Source of the DNA: Malikia sp.
Lineage (GTDB): Bacteria > Pseudomonadota > Gammaproteobacteria > Burkholderiales > Burkholderiaceae_C
Length of the DNA stretch: 64,000 nucleotides
Assembly (NCBI RefSeq): GCF_028687635.1
Contig: NZ_JAQTZS010000010.1
Location: 1-64,000, forward strand
Direction: 5' to 3'
Below the pieces are notes generated by a model. The model saw nothing but the letters and a program-made list of their open reading frames with translations, did no database searches and was not told where the DNA came from. This document shows, piece by piece, positions 37,625-47,140 of this stretch. Numbering within the stretch: position 1 is the stretch's first letter; every line of letters begins with the position of its first letter. The position numbers and the translations under genes were made by a program.

Positions 37625-37870
37625 TCAGGGCTGGGTCGAGCGGCTGTACTCGTTCTGGCCGTACTGGGCACGCGCGCGCAACTGCCGGCTCCAGGCATTG
37701 GCGTCGCCGGCCTGCCAGCCCGGCTGTGCGTAGGGGCTCTGGCCCACGCCCTGGTGGGCCGGCCGGTCGGACTTGATGCCGCCGCCGAGCTGCTGCGGCT
37801 GCTCGCCGCAGGCCGACAGCGCGAGCACGGCGCCAAGCAGCGCGCCCAGGGTCAGCAGGCGTGGCTTCAT
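37625..37870 (-). CDS. Small lipoprotein in the formate dehydrogenase operon (81 aa)
   Basis: Lipoprotein signal with lipobox (LLGAVLALSAC, Cys about residue 21) and a short polar mature part rich in Gln, Gly and Tyr. Its ATG overlaps the stop of the Fe-S subunit gene (ATGA), and its stop lies 13 bp before the cytochrome b gene, so it is cotranscribed. Function unknown. Confidence 0.75.
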   Translation of the reverse strand: MKPRLLTLGALLGAVLALSACGEQPQQLGGGIKSDRPAHQGVGQSPYAQPGWQAGDANAWSRQLRARAQYGQNEYSRSTQP

Positions 37871-38481
37871 GATGCGCCTCCCTGCGGCTTGGCCGGCTTG
37901 CTGCCGTAGGCGGTGCCCCAGCCCCAGACCTCGGCGCCCTTGCCGCGCTGCACGACCCGGGTGCGGAAGATGTCAGCCACCACGTCGCCATCACCCGCGA
38001 GCAGCGCCTTGGTCGAGCACATCTCGGCGCAGGCCGGCAGCTTGCCCTCGGCCAGGCGATTGCGCCCGTATTTCTCGAACTCGGCCTGGCTGCCGTTCTC
38101 CTCCGGGCCGCCGGAGCAGAAGGTGCACTTGTCCATCTTGCCGCGCACGCCGAAGGTGCCGTTGGACGGGAACTGCGGCGCGCCGAAGGGACAGGCGTAG
38201 CTGCAGTAGCCGCAGCCGATGCAGACATCCTTGTCGTGCAGCACCACGCCCTCGTCGGTGCGGTAGAAGCACTGCACCGGACAGACCGCCATGCAGGGCG
38301 CGTCGCTGCAGTGCATGCAGGCGACCGAGATCGACTTCTCGCCCGGCACGCCGTCGTTGAGCGTGACGACGCGGCGGCGGTTCACGCCCCAGGGCACCTC
38401 GTGCTCGTTCTTGCAGGCGGTGACGCAACCGTTGCACTCGATGCAGCGCTCGGCGTCACAAATGAATTTCATGCGTGCCAT
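37867..38481 (-). CDS. Formate dehydrogenase iron-sulfur (beta) subunit
   Basis: Transfers electrons between the catalytic and membrane subunits. The 204-aa protein has four ferredoxin-type clusters: CIECNGCVTACK, CMHCSDAPCMAVCP, CIGCGYCSYACP, and CTFC with the later CAEMC. No C-terminal membrane anchor as in E. coli FdnH. It begins one base after the stop of the alpha subunit gene. Confidence 0.95.
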   Translation of the reverse strand: MARMKFICDAERCIECNGCVTACKNEHEVPWGVNRRRVVTLNDGVPGEKSISVACMHCSDAPCMAVCPVQCFYRTDEGVVLHDKDVCIGCGYCSYACPFGAPQFPSNGTFGVRGKMDKCTFCSGGPEENGSQAEFEKYGRNRLAEGKLPACAEMCSTKALLAGDGDVVADIFRTRVVQRGKGAEVWGWGTAYGSKPAKPQGGAS

Positions 38482-38482
38482 C

Positions 38483-41452
38483 TCAAGCCCTTTCGACGTT
38501 GCAGATCTGCGTCTTGGTTTCCTGCATCATGGTCACGATGTCGTAGCCATAGCCGGTCGCGGTGTTGACCGCCTCGCCGCGCACGATCGGGTGCGCGCCC
38601 TCGGGGTAATGCTCGAGCAGGTCCTTGCCCTGCCAGCGGCCCGAGAAGTGGAAGGGCAGGAACACGGTATCGGGCGCGACGCGCTCGGTCACCAGCGCCT
38701 GCACGTTGAGCCGGGCGCCGGTCGGACTCGTGACCCAGGCCCGGCCGCCGTTTCGGATGCCGCGCGCGGCGGCCGTCGCCGGGTTGATCTCGACGAACAT
38801 CTCCTGCTGCAGCTCGGCCAGCCAGGGGTTGGAGCGGGTTTCCTCGCCGCCGCCCTCGTACTCGACCAGGCGGCCCGAGGTCATGATGAGCGGGAACTTC
38901 TCGTGCAGCTTCTCGTCGATGTTCTTCTGCTGCAGCGACTTGTAGAGAACGGGCAGGCGCCAGCGGTTCTTCTGGTCGTCGTGGGTCGGGTACTTGGCCA
39001 CCAGGTCGGGGCGGATGCCGAAGATCGGCTCGCGGTGCTGCGGAATCGCGTCGGGGAAGTTCCAGACCACGGCACGCGCCTTGGCGTTGCCAAACGGGTG
39101 GCAGCCATGGTTCTGCATGAAGACGCGCATCATGCCGCCGCTGGAGTCGGTCTTCCAGTTCTTGCCCTCGGCCTGGGCCTTCTCGGCCTCGGTGAGCTCG
39201 TCCCACCAGCCCAGCTTCTTGAGCAGCACATGGTCGAGCTCGGGGTAGCCGGTCGTGATGTCGGCGCCCTTGGAGTGCGAACCGTCCTCGGCCAGCAGGC
39301 TGACGCCGTCCTTCTCGACGCCGAAGTTGGCGCGGAAGTTGCCGCCACCGTCCATCACATGCACCGAGGTGTCGTACAGGTTGGGCGAGCCGGGGTGCTT
39401 GAGCTCGGGCGTGCCGTAGCAGGGCCAGGGCAGGCCGAAATAGTCGCCCGTCAGGTCGTAGCCGGTCTCGGCATCGACCACCTTGCCCTTGCACCTGAGC
39501 GTCTTGACGTCAAAGGCGTGCATGTTGCGCATGTGCGCCTTCAGCCGCTCGGGGCTGTGGCCGGTGTAGCCGATGGTCCAGACGCAGCGGTTGATCTCGC
39601 GCAGGATGTCCTCGATCACCGGCTCGTCCTGGCCCTTGACCTGCTGCAGCTTGACGTTCTTGACCAGTTCCTTGTCGAAGCCGAGCTTCTGCGCCAGCTG
39701 GTACATGATCATGTGGTCGCTGCGGCTCTCCCACAGCGGGTCGATGACCTTCTCGCGCCACTGGACCGAGCGGTTGGACGCGGTGCAGGAGCCGCTGGTC
39801 TCGAACTGGGTGGTCGCCGGCAGCAGATAGACCGCACGCTGCGGATTCAGGTCGGCGGCGTCACCCGGCATCGCCGCCATGGCGGCGGTGGCGGACGGAT
39901 AGGGATCGACGACGACGAGCAGGTCGAGCTTGTCCATCGCGCGCTTCATCTCCAGGCCGCGCATCTGCGAGTTGGGCGCGTGGCCCCAGTAGAAGACGCC
40001 GCGCAGGTTCGGGCCCTGGTCGATATGCTCGTTCTTCTCGAGCACGCCGTCGATCCAGCGCGAGACCGTGATGCCGGGCTTGGTCATCTGGCCTTCGGCG
40101 TACCGGGCCTTGATCCACTCGTAGTCGACGCCCCAGGCAGCCGCGAAATGCTTCCAGGAACCCTCGGCCAGACCGTAGTAGCCCGGCAGCGAATCGGGAT
40201 TCGGGCCGACATCGGTCGCGCCCTGCACGTTGTCATGGCCACGGAAGATGTTGGTGCCACCGCCGCTCTTGCCGATGTTGCCCAGCGCCAGCTGCAGCAG
40301 GCAGGAGGCCCGCACGATGGCGTTGCCAATCGTGTGCTGGGTCTGGCCCATGCACCAGACGACGGTGCCGGGACGGTGCTCGTGCAGCATGGTGGCGACA
40401 CGCAGCACCTGCTCCTCCTTGACGCCGCAGGCCTCCTCGACCTTGTCGGGCGTCCACTTGGCCAGCACTTCCTCGCGTACCTGGTTCATGCCCCAGACCC
40501 GGTCCTTGATATAGGCCTGGTCTTCCCAACCGTTCTTGAAGACATGGTGCAGGATGCCGAACAGGAAAGGGATGTCGGAGCCGGAACGGATGCGGACGAA
40601 CTCGTCGGCCTTGGCCGCGGTGCGGGTGAAGCGCGGATCGACCACGATCATCTTGCAGCCGTTTTCCTTGGCGTGCAGCATGTGCAGCATCGAGACCGGG
40701 TGCGCCTCGGCCGCGTTCGACCCGATGTACAGCGCGACCTTGCTGTTTTGCATGTCGTTGTACGAGTTGGTCATCGCGCCGTAACCCCAGGTGTTGGCCA
40801 CGCCAGCGACCGTGGTCGAGTGGCAGATGCGCGCCTGGTGGTCGCAGTTGTTGGTGCCCCAGAAGCTGACGAACTTGCGCAGCAGGTAGGCCTGCTCGTT
40901 GCTGTGCTTGGACGAGCCGATGAAGTAGACGCTGTCGGGACCGCTGGCGGCGCGCAAGGCCTTCATCCGGTCGGCAATCTCGCTCAGTGCCTGCTCCCAG
41001 GAGATGCGCTGGTACTTGCCGTTGACCAGCTTCATCGGATGGCGCAAGCGGTATTCGCCGTGTCCATGCTCGCGCAGCGAGGCACCCTTGGCGCAATGCG
41101 CGCCGAGGTTGATCGGCGAGTCGAACACCGGCTCCTGGCGCACCCAGACGCCGTTCTCCACCACGGCATCGACGGCGCAGCCGACCGAGCAGTGGCTGCA
41201 GACGGTGCGACGCAGCTCGATCTTGCGCTGGCCGTCGGCCTGTGTGCCCGCGGCGGCCTCGGCCTTGCGCACCAGGCTGAGCTGGCCGGCCGCCAGGCCG
41301 ACCCCCACGCCCAGGCCGGAGCGGCGCAGGAAACCGCGCCGGTCCATCGTCGGCAGGGCCTGCGTCAGGCCATGCTGCAGGCGCTGCACCAGGCCGCCGG
41401 TCGTGGAAGCAGCGCCGCCAGCGCCGCGAGTGGTTTTTTTGGTCAGGTTCAT
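38483..41452 (-). CDS. Formate dehydrogenase catalytic (alpha) subunit, Cys type
   Basis: Molybdopterin (bis-MGD) subunit that oxidises formate to CO2. The 989-aa chain starts with a twin-arginine signal (MDRRGFLRRSGLGVGVG), so it acts in the periplasm. One [4Fe-4S] cluster (CSHCSVGCAVD ... GAHCAKG). The active-site region reads ARICHSTTVAGVANTWGYGA, with Cys in place of selenocysteine and the conserved His beside it. The molydopterin-dinucleotide-binding C-terminus includes GRLVEYEGGGEETRSNPW. It is headed upstream by the TAT mini-protein, TorD-like chaperone and DUF3305/3306 genes. Confidence 0.96.
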   Translation of the reverse strand: MNLTKKTTRGAGGAASTTGGLVQRLQHGLTQALPTMDRRGFLRRSGLGVGVGLAAGQLSLVRKAEAAAGTQADGQRKIELRRTVCSHCSVGCAVDAVVENGVWVRQEPVFDSPINLGAHCAKGASLREHGHGEYRLRHPMKLVNGKYQRISWEQALSEIADRMKALRAASGPDSVYFIGSSKHSNEQAYLLRKFVSFWGTNNCDHQARICHSTTVAGVANTWGYGAMTNSYNDMQNSKVALYIGSNAAEAHPVSMLHMLHAKENGCKMIVVDPRFTRTAAKADEFVRIRSGSDIPFLFGILHHVFKNGWEDQAYIKDRVWGMNQVREEVLAKWTPDKVEEACGVKEEQVLRVATMLHEHRPGTVVWCMGQTQHTIGNAIVRASCLLQLALGNIGKSGGGTNIFRGHDNVQGATDVGPNPDSLPGYYGLAEGSWKHFAAAWGVDYEWIKARYAEGQMTKPGITVSRWIDGVLEKNEHIDQGPNLRGVFYWGHAPNSQMRGLEMKRAMDKLDLLVVVDPYPSATAAMAAMPGDAADLNPQRAVYLLPATTQFETSGSCTASNRSVQWREKVIDPLWESRSDHMIMYQLAQKLGFDKELVKNVKLQQVKGQDEPVIEDILREINRCVWTIGYTGHSPERLKAHMRNMHAFDVKTLRCKGKVVDAETGYDLTGDYFGLPWPCYGTPELKHPGSPNLYDTSVHVMDGGGNFRANFGVEKDGVSLLAEDGSHSKGADITTGYPELDHVLLKKLGWWDELTEAEKAQAEGKNWKTDSSGGMMRVFMQNHGCHPFGNAKARAVVWNFPDAIPQHREPIFGIRPDLVAKYPTHDDQKNRWRLPVLYKSLQQKNIDEKLHEKFPLIMTSGRLVEYEGGGEETRSNPWLAELQQEMFVEINPATAAARGIRNGGRAWVTSPTGARLNVQALVTERVAPDTVFLPFHFSGRWQGKDLLEHYPEGAHPIVRGEAVNTATGYGYDIVTMMQETKTQICNVERA

Positions 41453-41505
41453 GGCATTACCTCGCCCGATGGGACAGGCCGCAGGCGGCCCAAGTGCAGG
41501 GACCG

Positions 41506-41721
41506 TCAGATGCGGGTGGTCTGGTAGTAGCGGCGCACATGCTCGGTCAGCCGGTAGCCGCTGCCCTGCTCGGACGAGGCCGGCTCGGTGCTGGGCGCCC
41601 CCTTGGCGACCAGCCCGGTAGCGGGCAAGGCTGCGGCCACCGCCGCGACGGCACCGACCGTGCCGGCGCCGGCAAACCAGCGGCGGCGGCTCAGACCGGG
41701 TGGGGAGGAATCGTTCTTCAT
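41506..41721 (-). CDS. Formate dehydrogenase region TAT-target mini-protein (71 aa)
   Basis: ATG at 41721 gives a 71-residue protein with a twin-arginine signal (LSRRRWFAGAGTVGAVAAVAAALP) and a short tail ending LTEHVRRYYQTTRI, the hallmark of the 'formate dehydrogenase region TAT target' family (TIGR02811 from memory). It lies 53 bp before the catalytic subunit gene. The role is unknown; it may be a small subunit or help export the enzyme. The track ORF starts far upstream without support. Confidence 0.88.
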   Translation of the reverse strand: MKNDSSPPGLSRRRWFAGAGTVGAVAAVAAALPATGLVAKGAPSTEPASSEQGSGYRLTEHVRRYYQTTRI

Positions 41722-41846
41722 ATTGTTCTCCGACTGCATGACGCGGCTACAGCGACGACGGCCGCACCCATGCCCATGACTGTAACGCCTACCAGGACAT
41801 GACGGCAATCCTGCGCTGCAACAAGCAAGGCGGCAGCGCAGAGACT

Positions 41847-42461
41847 TCAGTCGAGCAGGTCGAAGCCCTGCGCCTCGACGGCCATGAAGGCGCGCGTGAA
41901 GCCCGCCAGCGCCGAGTAGAAACGTGCCCGAGGCTGGGCCGCGACCGCATCGCACAAGCGCTCGACCCAGGGCTGCAGGTGGCGCGCGAAGAAGGCCTGC
42001 TGCCGCGCCAGGTTGGCGACCTCGACATCGTCGCCCGCGATCAGGTAGCGCATCACCTCGCACAGGCAGGCGAGATGGTCCTCGGTCTCGGGCATGCCGG
42101 GGTCGCGTGCCAGGCCAAGCCGATCGAGGTCGGCGCGCAGCGCGGCGAGTGGTTTCTCGTTCAGGAAGCCGCTCAGGTACTCGGAACCGTAGACACTGAC
42201 CGCCGGCTTGCCGACACCGCCGAACAGCTGATCGAACTCGTCATGAATCGCGGCATCGTCCGTGGCACGGGCGGCGGCAACCAGCGCTTGCCAGGGCTGC
42301 TCCAGGTAGGCACCGGCGCTGGGCGCATCGGTCGGGGCGACGCGCAGTTGCGCCAGCAGCGCGGGAGTGGGCGGTGCGTAGAACAGCGCCGCCAGCAGAC
42401 CGTAGAGCTCGGCGCGGGCGGTTTCCTCGTCGAGCGCGGAGGAGAGGGGCAGATCGTTCAT
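41847..42461 (-). CDS. TorD/DmsD-family chaperone for formate dehydrogenase
   Basis: Cytoplasmic chaperone that binds the TAT signal of the molybdoenzyme until its cofactor is in place. ATG at 42461 gives a 204-aa all-helical protein with the family features RAELYGLLAALFYAPP, DEFDQLFGG and PETEDHLACLCEVMRYLI. Preceded by CAGGAG-like spacing and lies 8 bp after the Fe-S protein gene. The longer track ORF overlaps that gene in another frame. Confidence 0.9.
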   Translation of the reverse strand: MNDLPLSSALDEETARAELYGLLAALFYAPPTPALLAQLRVAPTDAPSAGAYLEQPWQALVAAARATDDAAIHDEFDQLFGGVGKPAVSVYGSEYLSGFLNEKPLAALRADLDRLGLARDPGMPETEDHLACLCEVMRYLIAGDDVEVANLARQQAFFARHLQPWVERLCDAVAAQPRARFYSALAGFTRAFMAVEAQGFDLLD

Positions 42462-42469
42462 CGCAGGAG

Positions 42470-44587
42470 TCACAGGTCGGTGATGCGGGTTTCGGCGCTG
42501 GTGTGCAGGTCGATGACGCGGCAGTCGCCGCACATCTTGAGCCGCTCGGCTGCGCCGCCCTGGAACATCGGGTGCGCGCCGAGCCGCGCGATCATGGCCG
42601 CGATGCCGCGCTCGGTGCCAAAGGGCATGCCGCAGCGGATGCAGTGGAAGGCCGCCTGCTCGGCGACCACGCGCGGCTCGCGCCGGCTGGCATCGAGCAG
42701 CAGGCGCGGCTCCAGCGTGATCGCCTGCTCGGGGCAGGTGCGCGCGCACAGGCCGCATTGCAGGCAGTTCTTCTCGATCAAGCGCAGCTGCGGCTGGCCG
42801 GGGTTGTCCTGCAGCGCGCCGGCCGGGCAGGCGCCAACGCAGCTCAGGCACAGCGTGCAGGCGTCGGCATCGACACGCACCGAGCCCAGCGGAGCCGCCG
42901 CCGGCAGCGCGATCGCGGTTGGCAGCGATGGCAGCGGCGCCTGCTGCCGCAGGTGTTCCAGCGCCAGTTCGAGCGTGGCGCGCTTGTCGGCCTGCAGCGC
43001 GAAGCGGGCTGGCTCGCGCACGCCCTGCGCTGGCGCGATTCGGGCCTCGGCGTCGAGCGCGGCGATATCGCGCGCGTCGCGCGCCTGCAGCAGGCGGAAA
43101 TGCTCGCCAGCGTAGCCCAGGCCGGACAGCAGCGACTGAGCGACTTCGATCTGTTCGCGCAGCGCGCGCCGGTAGTCCGGTGCCTCGGCATCAGTGGTCA
43201 GCAACCAGACCTGGCTGGCGCCCTGCGCGATGGTGGCCAGCCAGAACTCGATCCCGAGGCTGGCGACATGGCGCAACGGCCAGGGCAGCACGCGCGCCGG
43301 CACGCCGTTCAGGCTGCGGTCGAGCCGGGCGGCACGGCCCCAGTCGTCGATCAGCTGGCTGCCGACCTCGTCGCTGTGCAGCAGCAGGACGGCGTCGCGA
43401 CCGCCGGCCCGGGCATGGGTGGACAGCAGGCGGCGCAGCTTGTCGCCCTGATGCGCCAGGCTGGGGTAGGCATAGGACAGCGCGCCGCTCGGGCAGACCG
43501 TGCTGCAAGCGCCACAGCCGGCGCACAAATGCGGGTCGACATGGATCTGGGCCCGCGCCTTGTCGGCGCCGCCGCTGCGGCTGGAGACCGCCGAGGCCGA
43601 ACAGATGTCGATGCAGGCGCTGCAGCCGGTCTTGCCGTTGCGGCCATGCGCGCACAGGCGCGACTGGTACTGGACGAAGCGCGGCTGCTCGAACTCGCCG
43701 ACCTGATCGCGCAGGGTCAGCAGTGCGGTCAGCTGCGTTTGCGCGTCGGCCTTGGGCGGCAGGTGAAAATAGCCCTGCGGCTTCTGGTGCTGGCTGAAGG
43801 CCGGGGTCTCGCGCAGGTCCAGCACTAGGTCGAAGCGCTCGCCCTGAAGCTGCGGCGCGCGCTGGAAGTCGATCGCGCCGGCCGCCTCGCAAACGCGCAC
43901 GCAGTCGCGGTGGCCTTTGCAGGCCTGCAGGTCGATCTGGTAGTCGAGGCCGATCGCGCCCTCGGGGCAGGCCTCGACGCAGGCGTTGCAGCGGGTGCAG
44001 AGGTCTAGGTCGATGGGATTGTCGGCGCTCCACTTGAGCTCGAAGGCGCCGAGCCGCCCGCTCAAACGCCGCAGCTGGCCAGCCAGCACCGGGTGGCGCC
44101 GCTGCTGGCGGCCAGCGCCACCAGTGGCGAACAGGGTGATGTCGAGTGCATCGTCGAGCCGTTGCGCCAGCGCCTCGGCGTGTTCGAGCGGGCCGATGAC
44201 GAGCAGCCGCCCCTCGCTGCGAAAGCTCACGGTCGGCACCGGGTCGGGGTCGGGCAATTGCGCGAGCGCGAGCAGCGCCGCCATCTTGGGGGTGGCCTGC
44301 CTGCCCTCGCGACCCCAGCCGCCGGTCTCGCGCAGATTCACGAAGCGGATCGGCCGCGCTTCGGGCGATGGCGCGCCCTCGGTCTGCGCCGCCAACTCGG
44401 CGAACAGGCGGCGCTCCTGGGTGCAGGCGACCACCAGCGGGCCGCCGTGCTTGGCCACGCGCTGGAAGGCCGGCGCCTCCCGGCGGCACAGGGTGCTGTG
44501 CTCGACCAGGGTTTCGCCCAGGGCGCGACCCAGTGCCGGTACGTCGAGCGGGAGGGTGCGGTTGCAGTTGCAGATCAGGGTGGTCAT
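42470..44587 (-). CDS. Multi-cluster 4Fe-4S protein of the formate dehydrogenase operon
   Basis: A 705-aa cytoplasmic protein with at least five ferredoxin-like motifs: CTRCNACVEACP, CSACIDICSA, CAGCGACSTVCP, CTLCLSCVGACP and CLQCGLCARTCP, plus an extra CKGHRDCVRVC and a C-terminal MCGDCRVIDLH. No membrane segment is visible. Homologues sit in betaproteobacterial formate dehydrogenase operons between DUF3306 and the TorD-like gene; an electron-transfer or assembly role is likely but unproven. Its ATG overlaps the DUF3306 stop (ATGA). Confidence 0.88.
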   Translation of the reverse strand: MTTLICNCNRTLPLDVPALGRALGETLVEHSTLCRREAPAFQRVAKHGGPLVVACTQERRLFAELAAQTEGAPSPEARPIRFVNLRETGGWGREGRQATPKMAALLALAQLPDPDPVPTVSFRSEGRLLVIGPLEHAEALAQRLDDALDITLFATGGAGRQQRRHPVLAGQLRRLSGRLGAFELKWSADNPIDLDLCTRCNACVEACPEGAIGLDYQIDLQACKGHRDCVRVCEAAGAIDFQRAPQLQGERFDLVLDLRETPAFSQHQKPQGYFHLPPKADAQTQLTALLTLRDQVGEFEQPRFVQYQSRLCAHGRNGKTGCSACIDICSASAVSSRSGGADKARAQIHVDPHLCAGCGACSTVCPSGALSYAYPSLAHQGDKLRRLLSTHARAGGRDAVLLLHSDEVGSQLIDDWGRAARLDRSLNGVPARVLPWPLRHVASLGIEFWLATIAQGASQVWLLTTDAEAPDYRRALREQIEVAQSLLSGLGYAGEHFRLLQARDARDIAALDAEARIAPAQGVREPARFALQADKRATLELALEHLRQQAPLPSLPTAIALPAAAPLGSVRVDADACTLCLSCVGACPAGALQDNPGQPQLRLIEKNCLQCGLCARTCPEQAITLEPRLLLDASRREPRVVAEQAAFHCIRCGMPFGTERGIAAMIARLGAHPMFQGGAAERLKMCGDCRVIDLHTSAETRITDL

Positions 44588-45276
44588 GGTGCGGGATCGG
44601 AAGGCGGAAGATCGCGCCGTGCGTCGGCGACCAGCTCAGGCCTGGGGCGACCGGGTAGGCCTGGGCCGTTCTGTACTGCATCGGCACACGGCAGGGCAGC
44701 GGACGAATCAGGCGACGCTGTGTCGGCAACATGGGCCGCAGGGGCTTGAGCCTCGCTGCTGGGTGTCGTTGCGGCCTGCTGCGTCTCGCACGCTCGCGCC
44801 ATTGGGAAATGCGCCGCGAGCAGCTCGCGCGCTACCGCCAGCGGCAGCGGGTCGGGCTTGGAGTAGTCGTCGATATAGATGTCGAGCCCGTCCATCACAT
44901 TGAAGTGCGGATCGGTGAACAGCTGCTTGAAGGCGACGTTGCGCACCTCGGGCGCGACCGCGCGCGCAACGAAGGGCCGGAAGTCGGAGGCTGGCGTGAG
45001 CCGCTGCGCGTCCTGCAGCGTGGGCGGAGGCGAAGCTGGCGGGGCCGGTTCGACCTGCCCGACCGGTCCGGGCGGCGCTGCAGGGTCCACGGCAGCGCCG
45101 GTTGGGGCCGAGGACGCAAGGCCCTGCACCGAGTGCTGGCTGGGTGGGGGCCGGACAGCAGGCGCAGGCGAAGTGTGAGGCGCGGACTCCGGCTCGGGCG
45201 GCAGGGTCGCGCCGGAGCGTGCTTGTGCCTTGCGCCTGGCCCAGCGGCCCAGGAAACCGTCGGAATCGGCCGTCAT
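44584..45276 (-). CDS. DUF3306 family protein
   Basis: ATG at 45276 gives 230 aa. The N-terminus FLGRWARRKAQAR and the centre RPFVARAVAPEVRNVAFKQLFTDPHFNVMDGLDIYIDDYS are typical of DUF3306. Both the linker between them and the tail are low-complexity Pro/Ala/Ser. Overlaps DUF3305 and the Fe-S protein gene by four bases each, indicating translational coupling. Function unknown; the family tracks with formate dehydrogenase and DUF3305. Confidence 0.88.
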   Translation of the reverse strand: MTADSDGFLGRWARRKAQARSGATLPPEPESAPHTSPAPAVRPPPSQHSVQGLASSAPTGAAVDPAAPPGPVGQVEPAPPASPPPTLQDAQRLTPASDFRPFVARAVAPEVRNVAFKQLFTDPHFNVMDGLDIYIDDYSKPDPLPLAVARELLAAHFPMARACETQQAATTPSSEAQAPAAHVADTASPDSSAALPCADAVQNGPGLPGRPRPELVADARRDLPPSDPAP

Positions 45277-45899
45277 GACGCCTCGCCGCCGCCACGGCCA
45301 CCACGGCCTCGGCGCTCCCCGGTGCTGATGCTGACCGGATTGCCGAAGCGGTCGGCCAGCGACTGGAAGCTGGCGGGCCGCTGACGGCGCTTGGGCTCGG
45401 GCCGGTAGCGGGACTCGACATAGGCCGCCAGCCAGGCGATGACCGCCGCCGACGCTGGCACCTGATCGACCCGCTCCTGCGCGTCGAGCCAGCGGCCAGC
45501 GTCGTGGTAGCTCAGGGTCGCGATCTGCGGCAGCGGCGCGGGCGAGCCGTCGGGCAGGACGGCCTCGTCGGGGCGCCACATGACCCAGCAGCAGGGCTGG
45601 GGCGAGCTCAGGTTGAGGTAGTAGCCTTCGAGATCGTCGGGATGAAGCTCCAGTGCCAGGCCAGGGTAGAGCCAGTGGCTGGCCTGATCCGGTCCATCCG
45701 CTTCGTCCGGCTCGCCCGCAGCGGGTTCGAGCGGCAGCGGTCCGACCGGCGCGGGCAGGTCCAGCTGCTCAAGCGCCTCGCCCGTCAGCACATCGGCCAG
45801 CACCCAGCGCCAGCGCTGCCAACGGCTCATCGGGCCGCTGACGGGCTCGCGCCGCATCACCACGGCCAGCTCGACCCGGTTCGGCGCGTCAGCCTGCAT
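45273..45899 (-). CDS. DUF3305 family protein
   Basis: A 208-aa protein. RVELAVVMRREPVSGPMSRWQRWRW and LELHPDDLEGYYLNLSSPQPCCWVMWR are typical of DUF3305, ending in a Gly/Arg-rich tail. First of the formate dehydrogenase genes, starting only 3 bp after the apbC stop. Family members occur with formate dehydrogenase maturation genes; biochemical role not known. Confidence 0.88.
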   Translation of the reverse strand: MQADAPNRVELAVVMRREPVSGPMSRWQRWRWVLADVLTGEALEQLDLPAPVGPLPLEPAAGEPDEADGPDQASHWLYPGLALELHPDDLEGYYLNLSSPQPCCWVMWRPDEAVLPDGSPAPLPQIATLSYHDAGRWLDAQERVDQVPASAAVIAWLAAYVESRYRPEPKRRQRPASFQSLADRFGNPVSISTGERRGRGGRGGGEAS

Positions 45900-45902
45900 G
45901 GT

Positions 45903-46994
45903 TCAGCTGTCCTTGGAGATGGTGATGGTCGGGAACTTGGACGAGAAGTCCTTGGCCCGCTGTGCGACCTTGATCGCCACCTGGCGCGCGACCGACTTGT
46001 AGAGGCCGGCGACCTCGCCGTCCGGGTCGGCGACCACGGTCGGACGGCCGCTGTCGGCCTGCTCGCGGATCTGCAGCTTGAGCGGCAGCGCGCCCAGGTA
46101 GTCGAGGCCGAACTCGGCCGCCATGCGCTGGCCGCCGTCGGCACCGAACAGATGCTCGACATGGCCGCAGTGGGAACAGACATGGACCGCCATGTTCTCG
46201 ACCACGCCCAGGATCGGCACGCCGACCTTCTCGAACATCCTGACGCCCTTGCGCGCGTCGAGCAGCGCGATGTCCTGCGGCGTGGTGACGATCACGGCGC
46301 CGGTGATCGGCACCCGCTGGCTCAGGGACAGCTGGATGTCGCCGGTGCCGGGCGGCATGTCGACGATCAGATAGTCGAGGTCGTTCCAATTCGTCTGGCG
46401 CAGCAGCTGATCCAGTGCCTGGGTCGCCATCGGACCACGCCAGATCATGGCCTCGTCCTTGTCGACCAGGAAGCCGATCGAGTTGACCTGCACGCCGTAG
46501 TTCTGCAGCGGCTCCATCAGCTTGCCGTCCAGGCTCTCGGGGCGACCTTCGATGCCCATCATGGTGGGCTGGCTCGGGCCGTAGATGTCGGCGTCGAGGA
46601 TGCCGACGCGCGCGCCCTCGGCGGCCAGCGCCAGCGCCAGGTTGACGGTGGTGGTGCTCTTGCCCACGCCGCCCTTGCCGGAAGCCACCACGATGATGTT
46701 CTTGACGCCCGGCAGCAGCGCCACGCCGCGCTGGACCTGGTGCGCGGTGACCAAGGTACGGATCGCGACCGAGACATTGCCGACGCCGGCGACGCCGCGC
46801 GCGGCCTGGATCAGCGCCTCGCGCAGGGCCGGGATCTGGCTCTGGGCCGGATAGCCGAGCTCGACCTCGAAGGAGACGCTGTCGCCCTGGATCTTCAGGT
46901 GCTTGAGCGCCTTGGTGGACACGAAGTCCAGGCCGGTGTTGGGGTCGATGACGGTTTGCAGCGCCTGCAGCAGCGCCTGTTGGTCGATGGCCAA
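45903..46994 (-). CDS. apbC: Iron-sulfur cluster carrier ATPase ApbC (Mrp)
   Basis: P-loop protein that carries [4Fe-4S] clusters to target enzymes. N-terminal DUF59/MIP18 domain (QALQTVIDPNTGLDFVSTKALKHL) and ParA-like ATPase with deviant Walker A SGKGGVGKST, switch DIYGPSQPTMMG, DMPPGTGDIQLSL, and the cluster-binding CSHCGH. The track start is 47135; ATG at 47015 lacks a ribosome site, while TTG at 46994 has GGAG 7 bp upstream and gives the usual 363 aa, so TTG is preferred. Adjacent to the formate dehydrogenase operon, whose Fe-S proteins it could serve, and divergent from metG. Confidence 0.92.
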   Translation of the reverse strand: MAIDQQALLQALQTVIDPNTGLDFVSTKALKHLKIQGDSVSFEVELGYPAQSQIPALREALIQAARGVAGVGNVSVAIRTLVTAHQVQRGVALLPGVKNIIVVASGKGGVGKSTTTVNLALALAAEGARVGILDADIYGPSQPTMMGIEGRPESLDGKLMEPLQNYGVQVNSIGFLVDKDEAMIWRGPMATQALDQLLRQTNWNDLDYLIVDMPPGTGDIQLSLSQRVPITGAVIVTTPQDIALLDARKGVRMFEKVGVPILGVVENMAVHVCSHCGHVEHLFGADGGQRMAAEFGLDYLGALPLKLQIREQADSGRPTVVADPDGEVAGLYKSVARQVAIKVAQRAKDFSSKFPTITISKDS

Positions 46995-47140
46995 GTTTTT
47001 TCTCCAGCTGAACATGGAGCTGATTGTGCCCGCATCCTGGATACGGCCCGATACCCATGCCCCCAGCGGGGGCCAGGGCAATGGCAATGCGCGCACCGAT
47101 AAAATCATCGGATTAGTCAACGCCGCCAGGTCCAAACCGC

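Noticed and set aside
38291-41527. 1078-aa plus-strand ORF opposite the formate dehydrogenase alpha gene.
   Set aside because: Shadow frame; the minus-strand protein has all expected motifs.
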